NCBI RefSeq assembly: GCF_037975245.1
Contig: NC_092578.1
Coordinates: 11,390,321-11,454,320 of the forward strand
Direction of reading: 5' to 3'
From: Apostichopus japonicus
Lineage: Eukaryota > Echinodermata > Holothuroidea > Aspidochirotida > Stichopodidae
DNA: 64,000 nt
The notes under the pieces were generated by a model. It was not told the DNA's origin. It searched no databases and saw only the letters and a program-made list of their open reading frames with translations. The position numbers were made by a program, and so were the translations under genes. Positions within the stretch are counted from its first letter, which is position 1, and every line of letters begins with the position of its first letter. Below are positions 35,114-47,419 of the stretch, piece by piece.

Positions 35114-35671
35114 GGGTCAAATGGTCAACATCTTGTCAACGAGATATCTCAAGTGGGTAATGTCGGACCGACACAAGATCGGTGGGCCGGAGTACCAATT
35201 CAAGTGCCACTTACCCTTTGTTTTCGATGCAGGTCAAAGGTCATTTTGGGTCACCGGGGTCAAATGGTCAAAATCTTGTCAACGAGATATCTCAAGTGGG
35301 TAATGTCGGACCGACTTTACATTGGTTGGCCGGAGTACCCATTCAAGTACCACTTACCCTTTGTTTTCGGTGCAGGTCAAAGGTCATTTGGGGTCACCAG
35401 GGGTCAAATGGTCAAAATCTTGTCAACGAGATATCTCAAGTGGGTAATGTCGGACCGACTTAAGATCGGTTGGCCGGAGTACCCATTCAAGTGCCACTTA
35501 CCCTTTGTTTTCGGTGCTGGTCAAAGGTCATTTGGGGTCACCAGCGGTCACCAGGGGTCAAATGGTCAAAATCTTGTCAACGAGATATCTCAAGTGGGTA
35601 ATGTCGGACCGAATTAAGATCGGTTGGCCGGAGTACCCATTCAAGTGCCACTTACCCTTTGTTTTCGGTGC

Positions 35672-35721
35672 AGGTCAAAGGTCATTTGGGGTCATTTGGG
35701 GTCATTTGGGGTCACCAGGGG
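35672..35721 (+). repeat. 164-bp monomer decamer zone with canonical G-quadruplex motif
   Basis: Three successive GGTCATTTGG steps and one GGTCACCAGG step give four GGGG runs at 35688-35691, 35698-35701, 35708-35711 and 35718-35721. They are separated by exactly 6 bases each (TCATTT, TCATTT, TCACCA). This meets the usual G3+ with loops of 1-7 definition. Standard monomers have two such runs and 154-bp monomers three, so the motif arises by adding decamers. Confidence 0.88.
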
Positions 35722-38299
35722 TCAAATGGTCAAAATCTTGTCAACGAGATATCTCAAGTGGGTAATGTCGGACCGACTTAAGATCGGTTGGCCGGAGTAC
35801 CCATTCAAGTGCCACTTACCCTTTGTTTTCGGTGCAGGTCAAAGGTCATTTGGGGTCACCAGGGGTCAAATGGTCAAAATCTTGTCAACGAGATATCTCA
35901 AGTGGGTAATGTCGGACCGACACAAGATCGGTGGGCCGGAGTACCAATTCAAGTGCCACTTACCCTTTGTTTTCGGTGCAGGTCAAAGGTCATTTGGGGT
36001 CACCAGGGGTCAAATGGTCAAAATCTTGTCAACGAGATATCTCAAGTGGGTAATGTCGGACCGAATTAAGATCGGTTGGCAGGAGTACCCATTCAAGTGC
36101 CACTTACCCTTTGTTTTCGGTGCAGGTCAAAGGTCATTTGGGGTCATTTGGGGTCACCAGCTGTCAAATGGTCAAAATCTTGTCAACGAGATATCTCAAG
36201 TGGGTAATGTCGGACCGACACAAGATCGGTTGGCCGGAGTACCCATTCAAGTGCCACTTACCCTTTGTTTTCGGTGCAGGACAAAGGTCATTTGGGGTCA
36301 CAGGGGTCAAATGGTCAAAATCTTGTCAACGAGATATCTCAAGTGGGTTATGTCGGACCGACTTAAGATCGGTGGGCCGGAGTACCCATTCAAGTGCCAC
36401 TTACCCTTTGTTTTCGGTGCAGGTCAAAGGTCATTTGGGGTCACCAGGGGTCACCAGGGGTCAAATGGTCAAAATCTTGTCAACGAGATATCTCAAGTGG
36501 GTAATGTCGGACCGACACAAGATCGGTGGGCCGGAGTACCCATTCAAGTGCCACTTACCCTTTGTTTTCGGTGCTGGTCAAAGGTCATTTGGGGTCACCA
36601 GGGGTCAAATGGTCAAAATCTTGTCAACGAGATATCTCAAGTGGGTAATGTCGGACCGAATTAAGATCGGTTGGCCGGAGTACCCATTCAAGTGCCACTT
36701 ACCCTTTGTTGTCGGTGCAGGTCAAAGGTCATATAAGGTCATTTGGGGTCACCAGGGGTCAAATGGTCAAAATCTTGTCAACGAGATATCTCAAGTGGGT
36801 AATGTCGGACCGACTTAAGATCGGTTGGCCGGAGTACCCATTCAAGTGCCACTTACCCTTTGTTTTCGATGCAGGTCAAAGGTCATTTGGGGTCACCAGG
36901 GGTCAAATGGTCAAAATCTTGTCAACGAGTTATCTCAAGTGGGTAATGTCGGACCGACATAAGATCGGTTGGCAGGAGTACCCATTCAAGTACCACTTAC
37001 CCTTTGTTTTCGGTGCAGGTCAAAGGTCATTTGGGGTCACCAGGGGTCAAATGGTCAAAATCTTGTCAACGAGATATCTCAAGTGGGTAATGTCGGACCG
37101 ACTTAAGATCGGTTGGCCGGAGTACCCATTCAAGTGCCACTTACCCTTTGTTTTCGGTGCAGGTCAAAGGTCATTTGGGGTCACCAGGGGTCAAATGGTC
37201 AAAATCTTGTCAACGAGATATCTCAAGTGGGTAATGTCGGACCGAATTAAGATCGGTTGGCCGGAGTACCCATTCAAGTGCCACTTACCCTTTGTTTTCG
37301 GTGCAGGTCAAAGGTCATTTGGGGTCATTTGGGGTCACCAGGGGTCAAATGGTCAAAATCTTGTCAACGAGATATCTCAAGTGGGTAATGTCGGACCGAC
37401 TTATGATCGGTTGTCCGGAGTACCCATTCAAGTGCCACTTCCCCTTTGTTTTCGGTGCAGGTCAAAGGTCATTTGGGGTCACCAGGGGTCAAATGGTCAA
37501 AATCTTGTAAACACGATATCTCAAGTTGGTAATGTCGGACCGACACAAGATCGGTTGGCCGGAGTACCCACTCAAGTGCCACTTACCCTTTGTTTTCGGT
37601 GCAGGTCAAAGGTCATTTGGGGTCATTTGGGGTCACCAGGCGTCAAATGGTCAAAATCTTGTCAACGAGATATCTCAAGTGGGTAATGTCGGACCGACAC
37701 AAGATCGGTGGGCCGGAGTACCCATTCAAGTGCCACTTACCCTTTGTTTTCGGTGCTGGTCAAAGGTCATTTGGGGTCACCAGGTTTCAAATGATCAAAA
37801 TCTTGTCAACGAGATATCTCAAGCGGGTTATGTCGGACCGACATAAGATCGGTTGGCCGGAGTACCCATTCAAGTGCCACTTACCCTTTGTTTTCGGTGC
37901 AGGTCAAAGGTCATTTGGGGTCACCAGGGGTCACCAGGGGTCAAATGGTCAAAATCTTGTCAACGAGATATCTCAAGTGATAATGTCGGAGCGAATTAAG
38001 ATCGGTTGGCCGGAGTACCCATTCAAGTGCCACTTACCCTTTGTTTTCGGTGCAGGTCAAAGGTCATTTGGGGTCACCAGGGGTCAAATGGTCAAAATCT
38101 TGTCATCGAGATATCTCAAGCGGGTAATGTCGGACCGACACAAGATCGGTTGGCCGGAGTACCCATTCAAGTGCCACTTACCCTTTGCTTTCGGTGCAGG
38201 TCAAAGGTCATTTGGGGTCACCAGGGGTCAAATGGTCAAAATCTTGTCAACGAGATATCTCAAGTGGGTAATGTCGGACCGACACAAGATCGGTGGGCC

Positions 38300-39090
38300 G
38301 GAGTACCCATTCAAGTGCCACTTACCCTTTGCTTTCGGTGCAGGTCAAAGGTCATTTGGGGTCACCAGGGGTCAAATGGTCAAAATCTTGTCAACGAGAT
38401 ATCTCAAGTGGGTAATGTCGGACCGACACAAGATCGGTGGGCCGGAGTACCCATTCAAGTGCCACTTACCCTTTGTTTTCGGTGCTGGTCAAAGGTCATT
38501 TGGGGTCACCAGGGGTCAAATGGTCAAAATCTTGTCAACGAGATATCTCAAGTGGGTAATGTCGGACCGAATTAAGATCGGTTGGCAGGAGTAGCCATTC
38601 AAGTGCCACTTACCCTTTGTTTTCGGTGTAGGTCAAAGGTCATTTGGGGTCACCAGGGGTCAAATGGTCAAAATCTTGTCAACGAGATATCTCAAGTGGG
38701 TAATGTCGGACCGACACAAGATCGGTTGGCCGGAGTACCCACTCAAGTGCCACTTACCCTTTGTTGTCGGTGCAGGTCAAAGGTCATTTAAGGTCATTTG
38801 GGGTCACCAGGGGTCAAATGGTCAAAATCTTGTCAACGAGATATCTCAAGTGGGTAATGTCGGACCGACTTAAGATCGGTTGGCCGGAGTACCCATTCAA
38901 GTGCCACTTCCCCTTTGTTTTCGATGCAGGTCAAAGGTCATTTGGGGTCACCAGGTTTCAAATGGTCAAAATCTTGTCAACGAGTTATCTCAAGTGGGTA
39001 ATGTCGGACCGACATAAGATCGGTTGGCCGGAGTACCCATTCAAGTGCCACTTACCCTTTGTTTTCGGTGCAGGTCAAAGGTCATTTGGG
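38300..39090. repeat. 0.8-kb dispersed duplication (offset 10,747), copy 1
   Basis: Matches 49047-49837. Both have the chain GGCAGGAGTAGCC, GGTGTAGG, TTTGTTGTCGG with GGTCATTTAAGGTCATTTGG, CTTCCCC with TTTTCGATGC, and GAGTTATC. The other copy has private GGACTGAC (49611) and GAGTTATCCC (49733). Confidence 0.76.
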
Positions 39091-39125
39091 GTCACCAGGA
39101 GTCACCAGGGGTCAAATGGTCAAAA

Positions 39126-39865
39126 TCTTGTCAACGAGATATCTCAAGTGGGTAATGTCGGACCGACTTATGATCGGTTGTCCGGAGTACCCATTCAAGT
39201 GCCACTTCCCCTTTGTTTTCGGTGCAGGTCAAAGGTCATTTGGGGTCACCAGGGGTCAAATGGTCAAAATCTTGTAAACACGATATCTCAAGTGGGTAAT
39301 GTCGGACCGACACAAGATCGGTTGGCCGGAGTACCCACTCAAGTGCCACTTACCCTTTGTTTTCGGTGCAGGTCAAAGGTCATTTGGGGTCATTTGGGGT
39401 CACCAGGCGTAAAATGGTCAAAATCTTGTCAACGAGATATCTCAAGTGGGTAATGTCGGACCGACACAAGATCGGTGGGCCGGAGTACCCATTCAAGTGC
39501 CACTTACCCTTTGTTTTCGGTGCTGGTCAAAGGTCATTTGGGGTCACCAGGTTTCAAATGATCAAAATCTTGTCAACGAGATATCTCAAGTGGGTTATGT
39601 CGGACCGACATAAGATCGGTTGGCCGGAGTACCCATTCAAGTGCCACTTACCCTTTGTTTTCGGTGCAGGTCAAAGGTCATTTAGGGTCACCAGGAGTCA
39701 CCAGGGGTCAAATGGTCAAAATCTTGTCAACGAGATATCTCAAGTGGGTTATGTCGGACCGACTTAAGATCGGTTGGCCGTAGTACCCATTCAAGTGCCA
39801 CTTACCCTTTGTTTTCGGTGCAGGTCAAAGGTCATTTGGGGTCACCAGGGGTCAAATGGTCAAAA
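39126..39865 (+). repeat. P module (P1-P5), copy 1
   Basis: Five monomers of 144, 154, 144, 154 and 144 bp. P1 has ACTTATGATCGG, TTGTCCGG and CTTCCCC. P2 has CTTGTAAACACG, ACACAAG, CCCACTC, a doubled TTTGG step and CCAGGCGTAAAATGG. P3 has GGTGGG, GCTGG and CCAGGTTTCAAATGATC. P4 has GGTTATG, ACATAAG, TTTAGGGTCACC and CCAGGAGTCACC. P5 has GGTTATG, ACTTAAG and GGCCGTAGTACC. This copy keeps GTAATG in P1 where most others have GTATTG. Confidence 0.87.
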
Positions 39866-40159
39866 TCTTGTCAACGAGATATCTCAAGCGGGTAATGTCG
39901 GACCGACTTAAGATCGGTTGGCCGGAGTACCCATTCAAGTGCCACTTACCCTTTGTTTTCGGTGCAGGTCAAAGGTCATTTGGGGTCACCAGGGGTCACC
40001 AGGGGTCAAATGGTCAAAATCTTGTCAACGAGATATCTCAAGTGATAATGTCGGACCGAATTAAGATCGGTTGGCCGGAGTACCCATTCAAGTGCCACTT
40101 ACCCTTTGTTTTCGGTGCAGGTCAAAGGTCATTTGGGGTCACCAGGGGTCAAATGGTCA

Positions 40160-42512
40160 AAATCTTGTCATCGAGATATCTAAAGCGGGTAATGTCGGAC
40201 CGACATAAGATCGGTTGGCCGGAGTACCCATTCAAGTGCCACTTACCCTTTGTTTTCGGTGCAGGTCAAAGGTCATTTGGGGTCACCAGGGGTCAAATGG
40301 TCAAAATCTTGTCAACGAGATATCTCAAGTGGGTAATGTCGGACCGAAACAAGATCGGTTGGCCGGAGTACCCATTCAAGTGCCACTTACCCTTTGCTTT
40401 CGGTGCAGGTCAAAGGTCATTTGGGGTCACCAGGGGTCAAATGGTCAAAATCTTGTCAACGAGATATCTCAAGCGGGTAATGTCGGACCGACACAAGATC
40501 GGTGGGCCGGAGTACCCATTCAAGTGCCACTTACCCTTTGTTTTCGGTGCTGGTCAAAGGTCATTTGGGGTCACCAGGGGTCAAATGGTCAAAATCTTGT
40601 CAACGAGATATCTCAAGTGGGTAATGTCGGACCGAATTAAGATCGGTTGGCAGGAGTAGCCATTCAAGTGCCACTTACCCTTTGTTTTCGGTGCAGGTCA
40701 AAGGTCATTTGGGGTCACCAGGGGTCAAATGGTCAAAATCTTGTCAACGAGATATCTCAAGTGGGTATTGTCAGACCGACTTATGATCGGTTGTCCGGAG
40801 TACCCATTCAAGTGCCACTTCCCCTTTGTTTTCGGTGCAGGTCAAAGGTCATTTGGGGTCACCAGGGGTCAAATGGTCAAAATCTTGTAAACACGATATC
40901 TCAAGTGGGTAATGTCGGACCGACACAAGATCGGTTGGCCGGAGTACCCACTCAAGTGCCACTTACCCTTTGTTTTCGGTGCAGGTCAAAGGTCATTTGG
41001 GGTCATTTGGGGTCACCAGGCGTAAAATGGTCAAAATCTTGTCAACGAGATATCTCAAGTGGGTAATGTCGGACCGACACAAGATCGGTGGGCCGGAGTA
41101 CCCATTCAAGTGCCACTTACCCTTTGTTTTCGGTGCTGGTCAAAGGTCATTTGGGGTCACCAGGTTTCAAATGATCAAAATCTTGTCAACGAGATATCTC
41201 AAGTGGGTTATGTCGGACCGACATAAGATCGGTTGGCCGGAGTACCCATTCAAGTGCCACTTACCCTTTGTTTTCGGTGCAGGTCAAAGGTCATTTAGGG
41301 TCACCAGGAGTCACCAGGGGTCAAATGGTCAAAATCTTGTCAACGAGATATCTCAAGTGGGTTATGTCGGACCGACTTAAGATCGGTTGGCCGTAGTACC
41401 CATTCAAGTGCCACTTACCCTTTGTTTTCGGTGCAGGTCAAAGGTCATTTGGGGTCACCAGGGGTCAAATGGTCAAAATCTTGTCAACGAGATATCTCAA
41501 GCGGGTAATGTCGGACCGACTTAAGATCGGTTGGCCGGAGTACCCATTCAAGTGCCACTTACCCTTTGTTTTCGGTGCAGGTCAAAGGTCATTTGGGGTC
41601 ACCAGGGGTCACCAGGCGTAAAATGGTCAAAATCTTGTCAACGAGATATCTCAAGTGGGTAATGTCGGACCGACACAAGATCGGTGGGCCGGAGTACCCA
41701 TTCAAGTGCCACTTACCCTTTGTTTTCGGTGCTGGTCAAAGGTCATTTGGGGTCACCAGGTTTCAAATGATCAAAATCTTGTCAACGAGATATCTCAAGT
41801 GGGTTATGTCGGACCGACATAAGATCGGTTGGCCGGAGTACCCATTCAAGTGCCACTTACCCTTTGTTTTCGGTGCAGGTCAAAGGTCATTTAGGGTCAC
41901 CAGGAGTCACCAGGGGTCAAATGGTCAAAATCTTGTCAACGAGATATCTCAAGTGGGTTATGTCGGACCGACTTAAGATCGGTTGGCCGTAGTACCCATT
42001 CAAGTGCCACTTACCCTTTGTTTTCGGTGCAGGTCAAAGGTCATTTGGGGTCACCAGGGGTCAAATGGTCAAAATCTTGTCAACGAGATATCTCAAGCGG
42101 GTAATGTCGGACCGACTTAAGATCGGTTGGCCGGAGTACCCATTCAAGTGCCACTTACCCTTTGTTTTCGGTGCAGGTCAAAGGTCATTTGGGGTCACCA
42201 GGGGTCACCAGGGGTCAAATGGTCAAAATCTTGTCAACGAGATATCTCAAGTGATAATGTCGGACCGAATTAAGATCGGTTGGCCGGAGTACCCATTCAA
42301 GTGCCACTTACCCTTTGTTTTCGGTGCAGGTCAAAGGTCATTTGGGGTCACCAGGGGTCAAATGGTCAAAATCTTGTCATCGAGATATCTAAAGCGGGTA
42401 ATGTCGGACCGACATAAGATCGGTTGGCCGGAGTACCCATTCAAGTGCCACTTACCCTTTGTTTTCGGTGCAGGTCAAAGGTCATTTGGGGTCACCAGGG
42501 GTCAAATGGTCA
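40160..42512. repeat. 2353-bp tandem duplication, copy 1
   Basis: 40160-42250 matches 42513-44603 at offset 2353, including a whole P module and a P3-P5 fragment. Differences seen: AAGTGGG against AAGCGGG (about 40328 and 42681), GGAGTACCC against GGAGTAGCC (about 40513 and 42866), and TCAGACC against TCGGACC (40771 and 43124). Confidence 0.83.
40739..41478 (+). repeat. P module, copy 2
   Basis: Complete, with private GTATTGTCAGACC in P1 (others TCGGACC). A P3-P5 fragment follows at 41633. It lies in the left copy of the 2353-bp tandem duplication. Confidence 0.87.
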
Positions 42513-44603
42513 AAATCTTGTCATCGAGATATCTAAAGCGGGTAATGTCGGACCGACATAAGATCGGTTGGCCGGAGTACCCATTCAAGTGCCACTTACC
42601 CTTTGTTTTCGGTGCAGGTCAAAGGTCATTTGGGGTCACCAGGGGTCAAATGGTCAAAATCTTGTCAACGAGATATCTCAAGCGGGTAATGTCGGACCGA
42701 AACAAGATCGGTTGGCCGGAGTACCCATTCAAGTGCCACTTACCCTTTGCTTTCGGTGCAGGTCAAAGGTCATTTGGGGTCACCAGGGGTCAAATGGTCA
42801 AAATCTTGTCAACGAGATATCTCAAGCGGGTAATGTCGGACCGACACAAGATCGGTGGGCCGGAGTAGCCATTCAAGTGCCACTTACCCTTTGTTTTCGG
42901 TGCTGGTCAAAGGTCATTTGGGGTCACCAGGGGTCAAATGGTCAAAATCTTGTCAACGAGATATCTCAAGTGGGTAATGTCGGACCGAATTAAGATCGGT
43001 TGGCAGGAGTAGCCATTCAAGTGCCACTTACCCTTTGTTTTCGGTGCAGGTCAAAGGTCATTTGGGGTCACCAGGGGTCAAATGGTCAAAATCTTGTCAA
43101 CGAGATATCTCAAGTGGGTATTGTCGGACCGACTTATGATCGGTTGTCCGGAGTACCCATTCAAGTGCCACTTCCCCTTTGTTTTCGGTGCAGGTCAAAG
43201 GTCATTTGGGGTCACCAGGGGTCAAATGGTCAAAATCTTGTAAACACGATATCTCAAGTGGGTAATGTCGGACCGACACAAGATCGGTTGGCCGGAGTAC
43301 CCACTCAAGTGCCACTTACCCTTTGTTTTCGGTGCAGGTCAAAGGTCATTTGGGGTCATTTGGGGTCACCAGGCGTAAAATGGTCAAAATCTTGTCAACG
43401 AGATATCTCAAGTGGGTAATGTCGGACCGACACAAGATCGGTGGGCCGGAGTACCCATTCAAGTGCCACTTACCCTTTGTTTTCGGTGCTGGTCAAAGGT
43501 CATTTGGGGTCACCAGGTTTCAAATGATCAAAATCTTGTCAACGAGATATCTCAAGTGGGTTATGTCGGACCGACATAAGATCGGTTGGCCGGAGTACCC
43601 ATTCAAGTGCCACTTACCCTTTGTTTTCGGTGCAGGTCAAAGGTCATTTAGGGTCACCAGGAGTCACCAGGGGTCAAATGGTCAAAATCTTGTCAACGAG
43701 ATATCTCAAGTGGGTTATGTCGGACCGACTTAAGATCGGTTGGCCGTAGTACCCATTCAAGTGCCACTTACCCTTTGTTTTCGGTGCAGGTCAAAGGTCA
43801 TTTGGGGTCACCAGGGGTCAAATGGTCAAAATCTTGTCAACGAGATATCTCAAGCGGGTAATGTCGGACCGACTTAAGATCGGTTGGCCGGAGTACCCAT
43901 TCAAGTGCCACTTACCCTTTGTTTTCGGTGCAGGTCAAAGGTCATTTGGGGTCACCAGGGGTCACCAGGCGTAAAATGGTCAAAATCTTGTCAACGAGAT
44001 ATCTCAAGTGGGTAATGTCGGACCGACACAAGATCGGTGGGCCGGAGTACCCATTCAAGTGCCACTTACCCTTTGTTTTCGGTGCTGGTCAAAGGTCATT
44101 TGGGGTCACCAGGTTTCAAATGATCAAAATCTTGTCAACGAGATATCTCAAGTGGGTTATGTCGGACCGACATAAGATCGGTTGGCCGGAGTACCCATTC
44201 AAGTGCCACTTACCCTTTGTTTTCGGTGCAGGTCAAAGGTCATTTAGGGTCACCAGGAGTCACCAGGGGTCAAATGGTCAAAATCTTGTCAACGAGATAT
44301 CTCAAGTGGGTTATGTCGGACCGACTTAAGATCGGTTGGCCGTAGTACCCATTCAAGTGCCACTTACCCTTTGTTTTCGGTGCAGGTCAAAGGTCATTTG
44401 GGGTCACCAGGGGTCAAATGGTCAAAATCTTGTCAACGAGATATCTCAAGCGGGTAATGTCGGACCGACTTAAGATCGGTTGGCCGGAGTACCCATTCAA
44501 GTGCCACTTACCCTTTGTTTTCGGTGCAGGTCAAAGGTCATTTGGGGTCACCAGGGGTCACCAGGGGTCAAATGGTCAAAATCTTGTCAACGAGATATCT
44601 CAA
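42513..44603. repeat. 2353-bp tandem duplication, copy 2
   Basis: Follows copy 1 directly. The junction lies in a CTTGTCATCGAG, ATCTAAAGCGGG monomer that appears twice in succession at 42376 and 42520, as expected where a tandem copy begins. Confidence 0.83.
43092..43831 (+). repeat. P module, copy 3
   Basis: Complete copy in the right half of the 2353-bp duplication, followed by the matching P3-P5 fragment at 43986. Confidence 0.87.
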
Positions 44604-44769
44604 GTGGGTTATGTCGGACCGACTTAAGATCGGTTGGCCGTAGTACCCATTCAAGTGCCACTTACCCTTTGTTTTCGGTGCAGGTCAAAGGTCATTTGGG
44701 GTCACCAGGGGTCAAATGGTCAAAATCTTGTCAACGAGATATCTCAAGCGGGTAATGTCGGACCGACTT

Positions 44770-46344
44770 AAGATCGGTTGGCCGGAGTACCCATTCAAGT
44801 GCCACTTACCCTTTGTTTTCGGTGCAGGTCAAAGGTCATTTGGGGTCACCAGGGGTCAAATGGTCAAAATCTTGTCAACGAGATATCTCAAGTGGGTAAT
44901 GTCGGACCGAAACAAGATCGGTTGGCCGGAGTACCCATTCAAGTGCCACTTACCCTTTGCTTTCGGTGCAGGTCAAAGGTCATTTGGGGTCACCAGGGGT
45001 CAAATGGTCAAAATCTTGTCAACGAGATATCTCAAGCGGGTAATGTCGGACCGACACAAGATCGGTGGGCCGGAGTACCCATTCAAGTGCCACTTACCCT
45101 TTGTTTTCGGTGCTGGTCAAAGGTCATTTGGGGTCACCAGGGGTCAAATGGTCAAAATCTTGTCAACGAGATATCTCAAGTGGGTAATGTCGGACCGAAT
45201 TAAGATCGGTTGGCAGGAGTAGCCATTCAAGTGCCACTTACCCTTTGTTTTCGGTGCAGGTCAAAGGTCATTTGGGGTCACCAGGGGTCAAATGGTCAAA
45301 ATCTTGTCAACGAGATATCTCAAGTGGGTATTGTCGGACCGACTTATGATCGGTTGTCCGGAGTACCCATTCAAGTGCCACTTCCCCTTTGTTTTCGGTG
45401 CAGGTCAAAGGTCATTTGGGGTCACCAGGGGTCAAATGGTCAAAATCTTGTAAACACGATATCTCAAGTGGGTAATGTCGGACCGACACAAGATCGGTTG
45501 GCCGGAGTACCCACTCAAGTGCCACTTACCCTTTGTTTTCGGTGCAGGTCAAAGGTCATTTGGGGTCATTTGGGGTCACCAGGCGTAAAATGGTCAAAAT
45601 CTTGTCAACGAGATATCTCAAGTGGGTAATGTCGGACCGACACAAGATCGGTGGGCCGGAGTACCCATTCAAGTGCCACTTACCCTTTGTTTTCGGTGCT
45701 GGTCAAAGGTCATTTGGGGTCACCAGGTTTCAAATGATCAAAATCTTGTCAACGAGATATCTCAAGTGGGTTATGTCGGACCGACATAAGATCGGTTGGC
45801 CGGAGTACCCATTCAAGTGCCACTTACCCTTTGTTTTCGGTGCAGGTCAAAGGTCATTTAGGGTCACCAGGAGTCACCAGGGGTCAAATGGTCAAAATCT
45901 TGTCAACGAGATATCTCAAGTGGGTTATGTCGGACCGACTTAAGATCGGTTGGCCGTAGTACCCATTCAAGTGCCACTTACCCTTTGTTTTCGGTGCAGG
46001 TCAAAGGTCATTTGGGGTCACCAGGGGTCAAATGGTCAAAATCTTGTCAACGAGATATCTCAAGCGGGTAATGTCGGACCGACTTAAGATCGGTTGGCCG
46101 GAGTACCCATTCAAGTGCCACTTACCCTTTGTTTTCGGTGCAGGTCAAAGGTCATTTGGGGTCACCAGGGGTCACTAGGGGTCAAATGGTCAAAATCTTG
46201 TCAACGAGATATCTCAAGTGATAATGTCGGACCGAATTAAGATCGGTTGGCCGGAGTACCCATTCAAGTGCCACTTACCCTTTGTTTTCGGTGCAGGTCA
46301 AAGGTCATTTGGGGTCACCAGGGGTCAAATGGTCAAAATCTTGT
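44770..46344. repeat. 1.57-kb duplication (offset 2650), copy 1
   Basis: Matches 47420-48994. Diagnostic shared variants are CCGAAACAAGATCGG (44908 and 47558) and GGTCACTAGGGG (46173 and 48823). After 46344 this copy switches to CTTGTAAACACG, while the other continues with CTTGTCATCGAG. Confidence 0.8.
45302..46041 (+). repeat. P module, copy 4
   Basis: Complete. A P2-P5 fragment (46339-46934) follows at an offset of 893 bp, with 45392-46060 matching 46285-46953. Confidence 0.87.
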
Positions 46345-47419
46345 AAACACGATATCTCAAGTGGGTAATGTCGGACCGACACAAGATCGGTTGGCCGGAG
46401 TACCCACTCAAGTGCCACTTACCCTTTGTTTTCGGTGCAGGTCAAAGGTCATTTGGGGTCATTTGGGGTCACCAGGCGTAAAATGGTCAAAATCTTGTCA
46501 ACGAGATATCTCAAGTGGGTAATGTCGGACCGACACAAGATCGGTGGGCCGGAGTACCCATTCAAGTGCCACTTACCCTTTGTTTTCGGTGCTGGTCAAA
46601 GGTCATTTGGGGTCACCAGGTTTCAAATGATCAAAATCTTGTCAACGAGATATCTCAAGTGGGTTATGTCGGACCGACATAAGATCGGTTGGCCGGAGTA
46701 CCCATTCAAGTGCCACTTACCCTTTGTTTTCGGTGCAGGTCAAAGGTCATTTAGGGTCACCAGGAGTCACCAGGGGTCAAATGGTCAAAATCTTGTCAAC
46801 GAGATATCTCAAGTGGGTTATGTCGGACCGACTTAAGATCGGTTGGCCGTAGTACCCATTCAAGTGCCACTTACCCTTTGTTTTCGGTGCAGGTCAAAGG
46901 TCATTTGGGGTCACCAGGGGTCAAATGGTCAAAATCTTGTCAACGAGATATCTCAAGTGGGTAATGTCGGACCGACTTAAGATCGGTTGGCCGGAGTACC
47001 CATTCAAGTGCCACTTCCCCTTTGTTTTCGATGCAGGTCAAAGGTCATTTGGGGTCACCAGGTTTCAAATGGTCAAAATCTTGTCAACGAGTTATCTCAA
47101 GTGGGTAATGTCGGACCGACATAAGATCGGTTGGCCGGAGTACCCATTCAAGTGCCACTTACCCTTTGTTTTCGGTGCAGGTCAAAGGTCATTTGGGGTC
47201 ACCAGGGGTCACCAGGGGTCAAATGGTCAAAATCTTGTCAACGAGATATCTCAAGTGATAATGTCGGACCGAATTAAGATCGGTTGGCCGGAGTACCCAT
47301 TCAAGTGCCACTTACCCTTTGTTTTCGGTGCAGGTCAAAGGTCATTTGGGGTCACCAGGGGTCAAATGGTCAAAATCTTGTCATCGAGATATCTAAAGCG
47401 GGTAATGTCGGACCGACAT

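Larger units (their letters stand above)
25700..37358. repeat. Region III: mixed array with 3418-bp-spaced duplication and longest monomers
   Basis: Monomer classes from regions II and IV are interspersed. Characteristic are GGTCAAATTTCATTTGG (29310, 29906, 30205, 33620), CCAGGTTTCAAATGATC, CTTTACATTGGTTGG with AAGTACC, and GGAGTACCAATTC with TTCGATGC. It contains both 164-bp monomers and one of the two 160-bp monomers. A few copies carry 1-bp losses in the decamer zone (about 35256, 36301). No gene or unique sequence is present. Confidence 0.8.
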
